The notes under the pieces are model-generated. The model saw nothing but the letters and a program-made list of their open reading frames with translations. It had not been told where the DNA came from and made no database searches. Positions 18,327 to 27,878 of a stretch of DNA of 64,000 bases are shown here, in pieces. Positions within the stretch are counted from its first letter, which is position 1; each line of letters opens with the position of its first letter. A program made the position numbers and the translations under genes. Source of the DNA: Brevibacillus brevis NBRC 100599 (lineage in GTDB: Bacteria > Bacillota > Bacilli > Brevibacillales > Brevibacillaceae); NCBI RefSeq assembly GCF_000010165.1, contig NC_012491.1:5320001-5384000 (forward strand), written 5' to 3'.

Positions 18327-19868
18327 ATGAGAAAAATTATGAAAGCCAGTGGCATCACCCTATTGGTCACATCCTTGATCGGATGCAGCTCGAGCGAGCA
18401 GTTCGTATCAAGAAGCGAAAGTGGAAACAAACCATCAGCATCTGTTGAGCAAGGCCAAAGCAATCAGGTAGCCTCCAGTCCAAGTCCTCCCAGCCAACTA
18501 GCTGATTACGCCCTGAAAAAATCGGGCGATCCTCTCCCCAATGACATGTACTTCAAAGATTACGGCACCAACCAATTTGTCTCTACGGCGAAGGACCGCC
18601 TGTCTACTTTTGCCGCAGATGTGGACACCGCCTCCTACACCATAATGCGCCATTTTATAAAAGACGGGAATCTCCCGCCAGCAGAGGCCGTTCGGGTGGA
18701 GGAATTCATCAACTTCTTCCCCACTTCGTATCCCGCGCCGACCAATCAGACATTTGCGATTCAGGCCGATAGTGGCCCCTCTCCGTTTCAAAAAAATCTT
18801 CAAATAGTGCGAATCGGGATCAAAGGAAAGGAATTAAGCCCAAAAGAGCGGAAGCCCGCTAATCTCGTCTTTGTCATTGATGTATCTGGCTCGATGAATC
18901 AGGAAAACCGATTAGAGCTGGTGAAAAAAAGCTTACATGTTCTTGTCGATCAACTCCAACCTACAGATTCAGTAGGGATCGTCGTCTATGGATCAGAGGG
19001 ACGCGTTCTTTTGCCCCCAACCTCTACCGAAGACAAACAGGCAATTTTATCAGCCATCGATGAACTGCAACCCGAAGGCTCCACCAATGCGGAACAAGGA
19101 CTGGTGCTCGGTTATGAAATGGCGGCCCGTTCCTTCAAGCCTCCTGCCATTAACAGGGTGATTTTATGCTCCGATGGCGTGGCCAATGTAGGAGAGACAG
19201 GGGCTGAGGGCATTTTGCGTTCGATCGAGGACTATGCGCGAAAAGACATTTACTTGAGCTCCTTTGGCTTCGGCATGGGTAATTATAACGATGTCATGAT
19301 GGAGCAATTAGCGAATAAAGGAGAAGGCAGCTACGCCTACATCGATACGTTTTCCGAGGCACGCCGCATTTTTACGGAATCTTTGACAGGCACCCTCCAA
19401 ACGATCGCCCGGGACGTAAAAATTCAGGTGGAATTCGACCCTAAGAAGGTAGACTCGTATCGCTTGATCGGTTATGAGAACCGCGATGTCCGCGACGAAG
19501 ATTTTCGCAACGACAAGACAGATGCGGGCGAGATCGGAGCTGGCCATAGCGTGACCGCTCTTTATGAAGTGAAGCTAGCTTCCCCTGTCCATGCAGAGCT
19601 CGGGACGGTTCGGGTGCGCTATCATCATGCCTCTACCCAAAAAGTAGAGGAAATCTCTGAGCCCGTGAAGGTGCAAAGTACCTTGTCTCCTGATGTGACG
19701 TTCCTTGCTGCTGTAGCAGAATACGGGGAAATATTGCGAGAGAGTCCGTATGCCGAAAGAAGCTCCCTTGCCGATGTACTCAAACTGGCGGAAGCCACAG
19801 CTACTGGAGAGGAACAGTTAGAATTTGTCCGCCTGGTAAAAGATAGCATGGCGATCAAAAGGAACTAA
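18327..19868 (+). CDS. YfbK-like VWA lipoprotein
   Basis: 513 residues. The signal ends in a lipobox (SLIGC), followed by a Ser/Pro-rich linker. A conserved pre-VWA region (TFAADVDTASYTIMRHFI) comes next, then a VWA domain with DVSGSMN (the metal site) and SDGVANVGETG. The C-terminal part (DVKIQVEFDPKKV to the end) is DUF3520-like. The order VWA_N-VWA-DUF3520 matches E. coli YfbK, a surface protein of unclear role. The protein should be anchored outside the cytoplasmic membrane. It is divergent from the MoxR/VWA pair, and a functional link is possible but unproven. AGGGGG lies upstream of the start. Confidence 0.85.
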   Translation: MRKIMKASGITLLVTSLIGCSSSEQFVSRSESGNKPSASVEQGQSNQVASSPSPPSQLADYALKKSGDPLPNDMYFKDYGTNQFVSTAKDRLSTFAADVDTASYTIMRHFIKDGNLPPAEAVRVEEFINFFPTSYPAPTNQTFAIQADSGPSPFQKNLQIVRIGIKGKELSPKERKPANLVFVIDVSGSMNQENRLELVKKSLHVLVDQLQPTDSVGIVVYGSEGRVLLPPTSTEDKQAILSAIDELQPEGSTNAEQGLVLGYEMAARSFKPPAINRVILCSDGVANVGETGAEGILRSIEDYARKDIYLSSFGFGMGNYNDVMMEQLANKGEGSYAYIDTFSEARRIFTESLTGTLQTIARDVKIQVEFDPKKVDSYRLIGYENRDVRDEDFRNDKTDAGEIGAGHSVTALYEVKLASPVHAELGTVRVRYHHASTQKVEEISEPVKVQSTLSPDVTFLAAVAEYGEILRESPYAERSSLADVLKLAEATATGEEQLEFVRLVKDSMAIKRN

Positions 19869-19877
19869 TGCTTGTTC

Positions 19878-20477
19878 CTATGCTTTGGTGTCACGCCTGT
19901 ATCTCATCCAAATATAAACCATCATGCCAATCGCCGAACCGATTAGCAAAAATGTGATGCCATAATGACGTATATAAACGACGACCTTGAGCCACTCTTT
20001 CTCAAGCGCCCGTCCCAACAGTAAAAAAGTGACACTCCAAAGGAATGCTCCAGCGTAAGCAAATAAAGCGAATCGTCGAAACCCCATCGTAGAGACTCCT
20101 GCCAAATAGGCAGTAATATGACGGACGCCAGGCAAAAAATAGCCAATGAGCAACAGGTATGGACCGTACTTGGCAAACAGCTTTTGGGTTGACTCTATTT
20201 TTTTCGGCGTAATATGCAAGTACGGTCCAACCTTCATAAGCAACGGCAGCCCCCACTTCCACGCGATGGTATAGCTGACCGTAATCCCTACTGCCGCTCC
20301 CAAAAAAGCGCTCAGTATTGTAAACGGCATGTGCAAAACACCGCGAGAAACCGCATAACCGGCGTACGTCATCAGTACCTCATCGGGTATGGGGAGCCCA
20401 ACAACACCAAGTGTGAGCGAAAAAAAGATGCCGACATATCCATATTTCATCAAAAAAAGATCCAAATGCTGCTCCAC
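19878..20477 (-). CDS. DedA family membrane protein
   Basis: 199 residues from a GTG at 20477 that follows GGAGG by 5 bases; the TTG at 20489 lies inside that site. The family marks are present: FFSLTLGVVGLPIPDEVLMTYAGY near the N-terminus and YFLPGVRHITAYLAGVSTM in the middle, with several membrane segments. Bacterial DedA proteins include flippases that recycle undecaprenyl phosphate or move phospholipids. Which lipid this one handles cannot be told. It converges with the VWA lipoprotein gene, 9 bases apart. Confidence 0.88.
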   Translation of the reverse strand: MEQHLDLFLMKYGYVGIFFSLTLGVVGLPIPDEVLMTYAGYAVSRGVLHMPFTILSAFLGAAVGITVSYTIAWKWGLPLLMKVGPYLHITPKKIESTQKLFAKYGPYLLLIGYFLPGVRHITAYLAGVSTMGFRRFALFAYAGAFLWSVTFLLLGRALEKEWLKVVVYIRHYGITFLLIGSAIGMMVYIWMRYRRDTKA

Positions 20478-20613
20478 GGCTACCTCCAATAATGTTGTCC
20501 TACTTCATTGTATTCTCTCCCTATTCTTTGGCATTCTGGCTTTTTTACAAAAAAATCAGGTCAAGGCATATGGTATCCTAAAAAAGATCTTATTTCCTTT
20601 TTCAGGTGACGTC

Positions 20614-21471
20614 ATGAATTATATGGAGCAAATAACGTATGCCCTCTCGTTTATCGAGAAGCAGTTAACGGAAAAAGTCACTCTCGATGAAGTGGCATCA
20701 GCCGCCGGATATTCCAAGTACCATTTTCAACGCTTGTTTTTTCACGTGACAGGAGAAACGGTCGGTCAGTACATTTCGAAGAGGCGCTTGACCGAGGCAG
20801 CCAAAGCACTGTCGCTCGAACAAAAGAGCGTGACAGAAGTCGCCTTTACCTATGGCTTTGATTCCCACGAAGCCTTTACTCGCGCCTTTACCAAACGCTT
20901 TGGCCTGCCTCCTTCTGCTCTTCGCCGATCTGGTAAGATGCCGCGATACATGATGTTGGAGCGCATGGAGTTGCCGTATTTAGAAAATATTCAGCGACAG
21001 TCCATTGAGCCCTTCTATGTCCCTGCCGACGAAGCGCTGAACCTGGCAGGCTACTACTCCCCTAGTTTTTCGGTTCGTGATATTACCGGTTGCTGGAGCC
21101 GCTTGGGGCAACAAGTGGGGTGGCAGCCAACGCAAAAGCGTTATGGTATCCTTCGCTACCCAGATACATTTGGACTGGAGCTGAGCTTTACGTATTTCGC
21201 CAGTCTGCCCGCATCGGAACAAGCTGACATCGACAGTCTGGAATCGCTCACTTTGCCTGCATCAAGTTATCTTGTGTTCCCTCACAAAGGATCGGTGCAA
21301 AATCTAAAGCTGACGTATCAATACATATACGGGAGCTGGATGGCACACGCATCCGAATCCGACCAGCTGTATGCCCGATACGATTTTGAATACTACGATC
21401 ACCGCTTTCTCGGAAATGACCATCCTGATTCGCTTTGTTTCATTTATATACCCGTTCTAGCCCGAGAATAG
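20614..21471 (+). CDS. AraC family regulator with GyrI-like effector domain
   Basis: 285 residues from the ATG at 20614, preceded by AGGTGA. Longer frames would extend into the divergent DedA gene. Two AraC helix-turn-helix motifs occupy about residues 10-105 (DEVASAAGYSKYHFQRLF and VTEVAFTYGFDSHEAFTRAF). The remainder fits the AraC effector-binding/GyrI-like fold, which binds small or cationic ligands in relatives such as Rob and BltR. The target is unknown; the amidase gene 79 bases downstream on the same strand is one candidate. Confidence 0.88.
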   Translation: MNYMEQITYALSFIEKQLTEKVTLDEVASAAGYSKYHFQRLFFHVTGETVGQYISKRRLTEAAKALSLEQKSVTEVAFTYGFDSHEAFTRAFTKRFGLPPSALRRSGKMPRYMMLERMELPYLENIQRQSIEPFYVPADEALNLAGYYSPSFSVRDITGCWSRLGQQVGWQPTQKRYGILRYPDTFGLELSFTYFASLPASEQADIDSLESLTLPASSYLVFPHKGSVQNLKLTYQYIYGSWMAHASESDQLYARYDFEYYDHRFLGNDHPDSLCFIYIPVLARE

Positions 21472-21550
21472 TCGGGAACGGTTCGCATTTTCGATCAAGT
21501 TTTCCTCCTTTTCCTGTCGTACCCTAGATGTGTGAAAAGGAGTGAATCGA

Positions 21551-23035
21551 ATGAATGAACTGACCTATTTGACAGCAACGGAGCTGGGCACTTGGATTCG
21601 CGAGCGAAAAATAAGCGCCGAGGAAGCTACCCGGCATATCTTTAAACGAATCAACTCCCTCAATGGCAAAGTGAACGCCATCGTCGCCTATGATGAAAAA
21701 GGTGCGTTCCAAGCCGCCAAGCAAGCAGATAAAGAAATAGGGGAAGGCATCTATCGCGGGCCTCTTCACGGGGTACCCATTACAATCAAAGATTCTTTTG
21801 CCACAGCAGGACTCGCCACTACCTCTGGTTTCCCACCACTCAAAGGCTACATTCCGCAACACGACTCAGCAATCGTTAGCAGACTGAAGCAGGCCGGAGC
21901 CATCATCCTGGGCAAAACGAATGTCCCTCCTCTTCTGATGGACATGCAAACAGACAATGATATTTACGGTCGGACGAATAATCCATGGAATCTGGAGAGA
22001 ACAACAGGCGGAAGCAGCGGAGGATCGGCAGCCGCAGTTGCTGCCGGGCTTTCCTATTTGGATATCGGCAGTGACATTGGCGGTTCGTTGCGTGTTCCGG
22101 CTCATTTCTGTGGCGTACTTAGCTTGAAGCCAACAGAAGGATCCGTTCCGTCAAGAGGACACATGCCCGGTTTTGAAGGAACCGCTGATTACACTTCCTC
22201 ACGTCATCTTGCTTGCTATGGCCCCATCGCTCGATCAATCGAGGATCTCGAAATGGCCTTTTCCATCATTAGCGGTGGAAACGGCAACGCTGGCCTGCCT
22301 CATGGACCACAAGTGTTGCCACCTCCCCTCAAGGAACAGCCCCTGCACATTCGCTGGATGGAGGAGCTGCCCGGCTACCCGACGAGTCGAGCTATCCGCA
22401 ATCAGTTGCGTCGCTTTGTCAAAGTGCTGGAGCAACAAGGTATGCATGTAGAACAAGTTACGGCACCACCTTTGGATGCACGCAAAGCATGGGAAACATG
22501 GGGAAAAATGATCGACGCGGAGTTAAACTCGACGACACCCCCACTCATTCGCGGTTTGGCTCATCTCATGACGATGCCGATTTATCGCCAGCTTCCTACG
22601 GCTACCATGCTCATCCCACTGACGTTTAAAAACTACATGCGTGTCTTAACCATTCGGGAGCAGCTCATTCGCAGCTTCGAGCAATTTATGGCCGACTGTG
22701 ACTTGTTTTTGTGTCCGGTTAGTTGCACAACAGCTTTTCCGCATATGGAAAAATCGAAAATGTGGGGCTACAAGCCGCTTTACACCAAACCGCTGTACGT
22801 AGACGAGAACCCGCAAAACTACTGGGCCGCTACGACTTTTTATACGAATCTGTTTAATGTAACCGGAAGTCCAGTCGTAACGATGCCGATTGGTTTTGAT
22901 GAGCAAGGTCTCCCTATTGGCATACAGTGTGTGGGAAAACGATGGCGTGATAGGGAATTGCTACAGAGAGCATCGACATTGTATGCGACCTTCCCAGAAT
23001 GGCGAGCGCCTGCCATTTCTGTGGAACCGCATTAA
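21551..23035 (+). CDS. amidase signature family enzyme
   Basis: 494 residues from the ATG at 21551, 8 bases after AAAGGAG. The Ser-cisSer-Lys triad is readable: Lys in GVPITIKDSF, the Gly/Ser loop in TTGGSSGGSAAAVAAG, and the nucleophile region in DIGGSLRVPAHFCGVLSLKPT. These enzymes hydrolyse amide bonds (GatA, fatty acid amide hydrolase and 6-aminohexanoate hydrolase types). It is not GatA in context, since no gatB or gatC neighbours are present. The substrate is unknown. No signal peptide, so probably cytoplasmic. Confidence 0.88.
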   Translation: MNELTYLTATELGTWIRERKISAEEATRHIFKRINSLNGKVNAIVAYDEKGAFQAAKQADKEIGEGIYRGPLHGVPITIKDSFATAGLATTSGFPPLKGYIPQHDSAIVSRLKQAGAIILGKTNVPPLLMDMQTDNDIYGRTNNPWNLERTTGGSSGGSAAAVAAGLSYLDIGSDIGGSLRVPAHFCGVLSLKPTEGSVPSRGHMPGFEGTADYTSSRHLACYGPIARSIEDLEMAFSIISGGNGNAGLPHGPQVLPPPLKEQPLHIRWMEELPGYPTSRAIRNQLRRFVKVLEQQGMHVEQVTAPPLDARKAWETWGKMIDAELNSTTPPLIRGLAHLMTMPIYRQLPTATMLIPLTFKNYMRVLTIREQLIRSFEQFMADCDLFLCPVSCTTAFPHMEKSKMWGYKPLYTKPLYVDENPQNYWAATTFYTNLFNVTGSPVVTMPIGFDEQGLPIGIQCVGKRWRDRELLQRASTLYATFPEWRAPAISVEPH

Positions 23036-23059
23036 GAATAAAATATTCAAGTCAATCTG

Positions 23060-23131
23060 CATAAAGCCCCTTTCTTGTGAAGAAAACTACCAGTGCGAAC
23101 CCCATTTCTGGTAATGAGGAGGGGCTTTATG
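23060..23131 (+). promoter_or_regulatory. RNA hairpin that would mask the start of the DUF1254 gene
   Basis: CATAAAGCCCCT (23060-23071) is the exact complement of AGGGGCTTTATG (23120-23131), which includes part of the ribosome site and the ATG. A further G-C pair and two G-U pairs extend the stem. It could control translation, or end the upstream amidase message. Confidence 0.5.
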
Positions 23132-24550
23132 CTTCCGTTATTAAAAAAGCGTCTGACACTGATCGTTTCCATGCTTTGCATGACGCTTCACCTGTCCGGC
23201 CTGTCCTTTGCAAAAGAGACAACAAACGCTCCAGCTGTTCAACAGTCCCATCTCCTCCAATCGAAGACGTTTCTTCAATCACAGGAGAGGCTTGCCTATT
23301 CGCTTGGCATTCAAGCATACATTTACGGCTATCCGTTAGTGATGTCCGCCAAAACGATGGAAGCCATGGTCAAAAATCGGGCGCCGATCAACCAGTTTAA
23401 CTATGCGGACACACTCGCTTCCCCAGCTTATCGGGATATCGTGACGCCAAACTCCGATACATTGTATATGAGCGCATGGCTGGATTTGTCGGAAACACCC
23501 GTCCGCTTGACTGTCCCCGCCAATTCGCAAAACCGCTATTATACCGTGCAAATGCTGGATGCGTACACAAATACGTTTCGCAATGTCTCCAATCGTTCCA
23601 CCAAACAGCAGGCCGGACAATATATCATTGCAAGCCCACAATGGAAAGGGCCTACCCCAGCCCATATCCCTGTGATCTATGCCCCTACGAATACCGTCTG
23701 GCTCATTGGTCGTGTCGAGGTAAAGGGTGAGGCTGATTTGCCGCAGGCAGTCTCGTTTGAAAAACAAATCGCGATTGCCCCTGTCCATCCAAAATTGCAG
23801 ACGGCACATGTTCCCGAAGCGCTTCCCCCTGATGTGTTGTCGTCCCTTTCTTTTTTCCAAGTGATGACGAAATGGATCCAGAGCAATCCTCCCCCCGAAT
23901 GTGATCGCGTCTTGCTCGATCAGTTCGCACAAATCGGGATCGATGTCCAAAAAGGATTTGATCCTTCCGCGCTCGGTCCAGCCAAACTTGCGGGCCTACA
24001 GCGTGCTTTACAGGATGCTCCGTCCATCGTACAAAATGGCTTTCCCGGCTACGCCACCTTCCGTAATGGCTGGGGCTCCTTTTCCCCCATCGGCACGTAC
24101 GGAAACCAGTTTCTCGCTCGTTCCTTTATCGCCTATTCTGGTATTGGGGCCAATGTGCCGAGCGAGGAAGCTTATTATCGCGCATTGATAGATGGCTCCG
24201 GAAAACCACTTACGGGAGCCAAAAGCTACACGTTGCATTTTACAAAGGAACAGCTTCCCAAGACGTCTGCTTTCTGGTCGATCAACGTCTATGACAACCA
24301 GTTGTTTTTAGCCAAAACAGCGGCTGATCGCGCATCGGTTCGCAGCAATACGGGAACGCTTGCGTACAATCCCGATGGCTCCCTCGATCTGTATTTGCAA
24401 CAGCAACCGCCCAAAGGCAAGGAAGGAAACTGGCTGCCGCTCCCTGAGGGTGAGTTCAATCTCGTTTTGCGGGTATTCGCACCAGAGCCTGCAACGCTGG
24501 ACAATCAGCACGCTTGGCCCGCTGTCATGGAAAGTAATCCAATACCATAA
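23129..24550 (+). CDS. secreted DUF1254/DUF1214 domain protein
   Basis: 473 residues from the ATG at 23129, which follows GAGGAGGGG. An in-frame GTG at 23093 lacks a site. The signal peptide (LLKKRLTLIVSMLCMTLHL, cleaved near SFA) shows export. The N-terminal half has the DUF1254 pattern (YIYGYPLVMSAKTM, NSDTLYMSAWLDLS) and the C-terminal half the DUF1214 pattern (FWSINVYDNQLFLA, LPLPEGEFNLVLRVFAP). The activity of this family is unknown. The start codon is part of a long inverted repeat. A terminator follows. Confidence 0.85.
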   Translation: MLPLLKKRLTLIVSMLCMTLHLSGLSFAKETTNAPAVQQSHLLQSKTFLQSQERLAYSLGIQAYIYGYPLVMSAKTMEAMVKNRAPINQFNYADTLASPAYRDIVTPNSDTLYMSAWLDLSETPVRLTVPANSQNRYYTVQMLDAYTNTFRNVSNRSTKQQAGQYIIASPQWKGPTPAHIPVIYAPTNTVWLIGRVEVKGEADLPQAVSFEKQIAIAPVHPKLQTAHVPEALPPDVLSSLSFFQVMTKWIQSNPPPECDRVLLDQFAQIGIDVQKGFDPSALGPAKLAGLQRALQDAPSIVQNGFPGYATFRNGWGSFSPIGTYGNQFLARSFIAYSGIGANVPSEEAYYRALIDGSGKPLTGAKSYTLHFTKEQLPKTSAFWSINVYDNQLFLAKTAADRASVRSNTGTLAYNPDGSLDLYLQQQPPKGKEGNWLPLPEGEFNLVLRVFAPEPATLDNQHAWPAVMESNPIP

Positions 24551-24562
24551 CACAAACGCAAA

Positions 24563-24592
24563 AAGGCACCGCCCCATCGTGAGCGGTGCCTT
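24563..24592. terminator. hairpin terminator between convergent genes
   Basis: AAGGCACCGC pairs exactly with GCGGTGCCTT around a 10-base loop. T-rich sequence flanks both sides. It sits between the DUF1254 gene and opuAC. Confidence 0.75.
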
Positions 24593-24606
24593 CTGTATTG
24601 AGTCTG

Positions 24607-25539
24607 TTACTTCTTCAAATCTTCAATGGAGTTAATCTCCATGTAGGTTGGAACAGCCAAGCCCAGCTTGGTTCCTTGCAGGTTTGGACCGAGATCCTCT
24701 ACGTCTTTCCCCAGCTTTTCCATGTAGTCTGCGTGCGTCGTTGGCAGCCAAGCTGCTACCATTCCATCCACATCGCCGTTCGATACACCGACCCACATTG
24801 GGCCAGCTTCTACTTGGCTAAGCTCCACTTTGTATTTCAGCTTTTGCTCCAGGACCGTCTTCACCACATTCGTGCTGGCGATCTCCGAATCCCACGCGAC
24901 ATAGGCGAGCGTTAATTTTTTGCCTTCTGCAGGCTGGATGCCTTCTACCCACTTGTTGACGGTAGCCTCATTATTTTTCACCCATTCGGCTGCTGCCTCT
25001 TCCGGCTTTTTGCCGCTCTCGATATCGAGCATCACTTTTTCCATGTCTGCAGGTGTCCACGAAAACTTGTCGAGGAACGCATACGCACTTGGTTGCTCCT
25101 CTTTCAGTCCTTTGCGCACGATGGTATGAATTTGCTCATCCTTCCCGAAAGTGCCTTTCGGATCATCGAGGTATTTCATTTGGAATTTAGAGAACATCCA
25201 GTGAGGTGTCCAGCCAGTCACGATAATTGGCTTTTTGTCTTTGTAGGCTTGCGTCAGAGCTGCTGTCATCGCTGCACTGGAGCCCTCCACCAGTTCCCAA
25301 TCTTTCAGATCGTAGTCTTTCATGGCTTTTTCCGTCGCTTTCATCAGACCAGCGCCAGGATCGATTCCGATAATTTTATGATCCACTTGTGCTCCAACGC
25401 TATTCGGTGCAGACGTACCCGTATTGCCCTCGGCAGGCTGATTTCCCTGCGGTGTTCCCGCGTTTGAACATCCTGCCATTACCATACTGAGTCCGAGTGC
25501 GACTGCCAGCCCTTTCAAGGCGCCTTTTTTCATTTTCAT
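24607..25539 (-). CDS. opuAC: glycine betaine-binding lipoprotein OpuAC
   Basis: 310 residues. The lipobox is MVMAGC, followed by a Gly/Asn/Thr-rich linker. The binding domain (IIGIDPGAGLMKATEKAMKD, IIVTGWTPHWMFSKF, LAYVAWDSEIASTNVV, AAWLPTTHADYM) follows the order and wording of B. subtilis OpuAC, including the tryptophans that cage the trimethylammonium group. It delivers betaine to the OpuAB/OpuAA complex during osmotic stress. It is the last gene of an AA-AB-AC operon, 11 bases after opuAB. Confidence 0.95.
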   Translation of the reverse strand: MKMKKGALKGLAVALGLSMVMAGCSNAGTPQGNQPAEGNTGTSAPNSVGAQVDHKIIGIDPGAGLMKATEKAMKDYDLKDWELVEGSSAAMTAALTQAYKDKKPIIVTGWTPHWMFSKFQMKYLDDPKGTFGKDEQIHTIVRKGLKEEQPSAYAFLDKFSWTPADMEKVMLDIESGKKPEEAAAEWVKNNEATVNKWVEGIQPAEGKKLTLAYVAWDSEIASTNVVKTVLEQKLKYKVELSQVEAGPMWVGVSNGDVDGMVAAWLPTTHADYMEKLGKDVEDLGPNLQGTKLGLAVPTYMEINSIEDLKK

Positions 25540-25550
25540 GAAAACCCCTC

Positions 25551-26396
25551 CTACGCGTTTTTTCTCTTTCCAACACTTTGCGTGAGACGATCCAGCAGAA
25601 TCGCCAAAATTACGATGGCCAGACCCGCCTCAAAACCTTCACCGATCTTGATCTGTGTTACGGCACGATACACGTCCGCTCCCAAGCCTTTCGCTCCAAT
25701 CATGGAGGCAATCACGACCATGGACAGCGCGAGCATAATGCTCTGGTTAATCCCGGCCATCATTGTCGTCTTGGCAATCGGCAGCTGTACCTTCGTCAGC
25801 TTTTGCCAGTAGGTAGAACCGAACGCTTCAGAAGCCTCGATCAGATCGGCAGGAACTTGACGAATTCCGAGGTTGGTCAGACGAATCGTCGGTGGCATCG
25901 CAAAAATGACAGAAGCGATAACCCCTGGTACTTTACCGAGTCCAAAGAAAAAGATAGCAGGAATCAAGTACACAAACGCCGGCATCGTCTGCATAAAATC
26001 AAGCAGCGGTGTGACGACCTTTTGCACGGAATCATTCTTCGCGCACCAGATACCGACGGGAATCCCGATAATCACTGAGATCAGCCCTGCCGTCAATACC
26101 AGCGCAAGTGTTTCCATTGAGTGCTCCCAATAACCCAAATTCTGAATCAGAAGAAGTCCAATGAAGGTAAAAAGAGCAATTGCCACTTTGCCAGCACGAT
26201 ACGCCAGCAGCGTAAACAAAATGATCAGGGCCCAAAACGGGATTCCTGTTAGAATCCACGAAAACAGGTCAACGGTTCCACCGATTCCAGCTGATATGAA
26301 GTCGAACAAGAAGCCCAAATTCTTTTCCAGTCCATCTACAATCGTTTCTACCCAACTGTCGAGCGGCAGCTTCGGAAAAAATTGATTTTGACTCAT
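25551..26396 (-). CDS. opuAB: glycine betaine ABC transporter permease OpuAB
   Basis: 281 residues with six or more membrane segments and the permease coupling region (IRQVPADLIEASEAFGSTYWQKLTKVQLP in part). The N-terminus (PKLPLDSWVETIVDGL) is typical of OpuAB. It overlaps opuAA by 4 bases (ATGA). It forms the membrane channel of the OpuA betaine importer. Confidence 0.94.
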   Translation of the reverse strand: MSQNQFFPKLPLDSWVETIVDGLEKNLGFLFDFISAGIGGTVDLFSWILTGIPFWALIILFTLLAYRAGKVAIALFTFIGLLLIQNLGYWEHSMETLALVLTAGLISVIIGIPVGIWCAKNDSVQKVVTPLLDFMQTMPAFVYLIPAIFFFGLGKVPGVIASVIFAMPPTIRLTNLGIRQVPADLIEASEAFGSTYWQKLTKVQLPIAKTTMMAGINQSIMLALSMVVIASMIGAKGLGADVYRAVTQIKIGEGFEAGLAIVILAILLDRLTQSVGKRKNA

Positions 26397-27619
26397 GATG
26401 GATTCACCTGCCCCTCTTCAATCGTTGACTCTGGAACTTGTTGATTTACTTTTCCTGCCAAACCGCCCAGGACGGCTCCTTTTACAATCACGCCCAACAG
26501 ACGGTTTTGTTCCCCGATAACCGCCACAGGAATATCTGAAAACGCAACAAGGTCAAACATCTCATTGAGAAGTGTCTGCGGTCCGACAGTCGGTACCTCT
26601 GTTCGCAGCACGGATTCCAGCGACTGTCCTGCTTCCTTGGCTCCGTTTACCGCGTCTGCCGTCAGCACACCCAGTAAAGTTTTTCGTTTGTCCACTACGT
26701 ACAGACTTGATACACCGCGCTCACGCATCATTTGGAGTGCGACTCGAGGCCCTCTGTCCAGTGTGATCGTCTCTGCTCGCTTCATGACTTTTTCCGCGGA
26801 CAACACCTTGGAACGATCCACATCCTCTACGAAGCGTTCTACGTATTCGTTTGCTGGATTGGTCATGATTTCTTCCGGCGAGCCGATCTGCACGATCGCA
26901 CCGTCTTTCATCAGAGCGATTCGATCCCCGATCTTCAATGCTTCGTCCAGGTCATGCGTAATGAAAATAATGGTCTTCTGCATGGTGCTCTGCAGTTCCA
27001 ATAGCTCATCCTGCATGTCCTTGCGAATCAACGGGTCCAAGGCACTGAACGCCTCATCCATCAACAGCACATCGGGTTCATTCGCGAGAGCACGGGCCAG
27101 GCCCACACGCTGCTGCATCCCGCCACTCAACTGATCCGGATAGCTTGCTTCCCAACCGCCGAGTCCGACAAGTGTGAGTGACTTTTTCGCTTTTGCCTCA
27201 CGCTCGGCCTTTGGCATCCCTTGAATCTCCAAACCGTACTCCGCATTTTCAAGTACTGTCCTGTGAGGGAACAAGGCGAACTTTTGAAATACCATCCCCA
27301 GCTTCTTTCTTCTTACTTCCTGTAACTGCTCGGTGTTCATACTGACGATATCCGTACCGTCAATCAGGATCTTGCCTTCTGTAGGTTCAATCAACCGGTT
27401 CAATAATCGAACCAAGGTCGACTTCCCGCTTCCCGAAAGCCCCATGATGACGAAAATTTCGCCTGCATGCACCTCAAAACTCGCTTGATTCACCCCAAGG
27501 GTAAGACCCGTTTCCTTCAAGATTTCTTGCTTGGTCTTCCCCTGCTTCACCTGGGACAATGCGCGTTGGGGTTGGCGTCCAAAGATTTTGGTCAAATTCT
27601 CTACTTTGATCTTGGGCAT
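26393..27619 (-). CDS. opuAA: glycine betaine ABC transporter ATPase OpuAA with CBS domains
   Basis: 408 residues from the ATG at 27619, preceded by GGAGGTGACC. Walker A is GLSGSGKST, the signature is LSGGMQQR, and Walker B is LLMDEAFSALD. A tandem CBS pair occupies the last 130 residues (MKRAETITLDRGPRVAL onward). In OpuA systems of lactic acid bacteria the CBS pair senses ionic strength. It heads the opuA operon. The divergent GbsR-like gene 260 bases away is the likely regulator. Confidence 0.95.
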   Translation of the reverse strand: MPKIKVENLTKIFGRQPQRALSQVKQGKTKQEILKETGLTLGVNQASFEVHAGEIFVIMGLSGSGKSTLVRLLNRLIEPTEGKILIDGTDIVSMNTEQLQEVRRKKLGMVFQKFALFPHRTVLENAEYGLEIQGMPKAEREAKAKKSLTLVGLGGWEASYPDQLSGGMQQRVGLARALANEPDVLLMDEAFSALDPLIRKDMQDELLELQSTMQKTIIFITHDLDEALKIGDRIALMKDGAIVQIGSPEEIMTNPANEYVERFVEDVDRSKVLSAEKVMKRAETITLDRGPRVALQMMRERGVSSLYVVDKRKTLLGVLTADAVNGAKEAGQSLESVLRTEVPTVGPQTLLNEMFDLVAFSDIPVAVIGEQNRLLGVIVKGAVLGGLAGKVNQQVPESTIEEGQVNPS

Positions 27620-27878
27620 ATGGTCACCTCCAACTATTACGCCCGGCATCCGGACTGTTCTTTACCCTTACAATTGTAACCAGCCATTTTTTTTACCTCA
27701 AACTGGGTGAGGCATGATAATCCGTCATTTTCAGCGTTCAGAAAAAACTTTACGTACTTTACTTCCTGTATTCTCAGTTTATCGCGTATATACTGTACAA
27801 TATCTCCATTTACTTTTTGCAGTTGGAGACGTACAATTCTAGTCAGGTTACTATGATAGAGGAGCTGCTTTTTTCAAA

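Noticed and set aside
24607..25539. Possible circular permutation of the betaine-binding protein
   Set aside because: At first the half order looked swapped, but it agrees with B. subtilis OpuAC as remembered (IIGIDPG half first).
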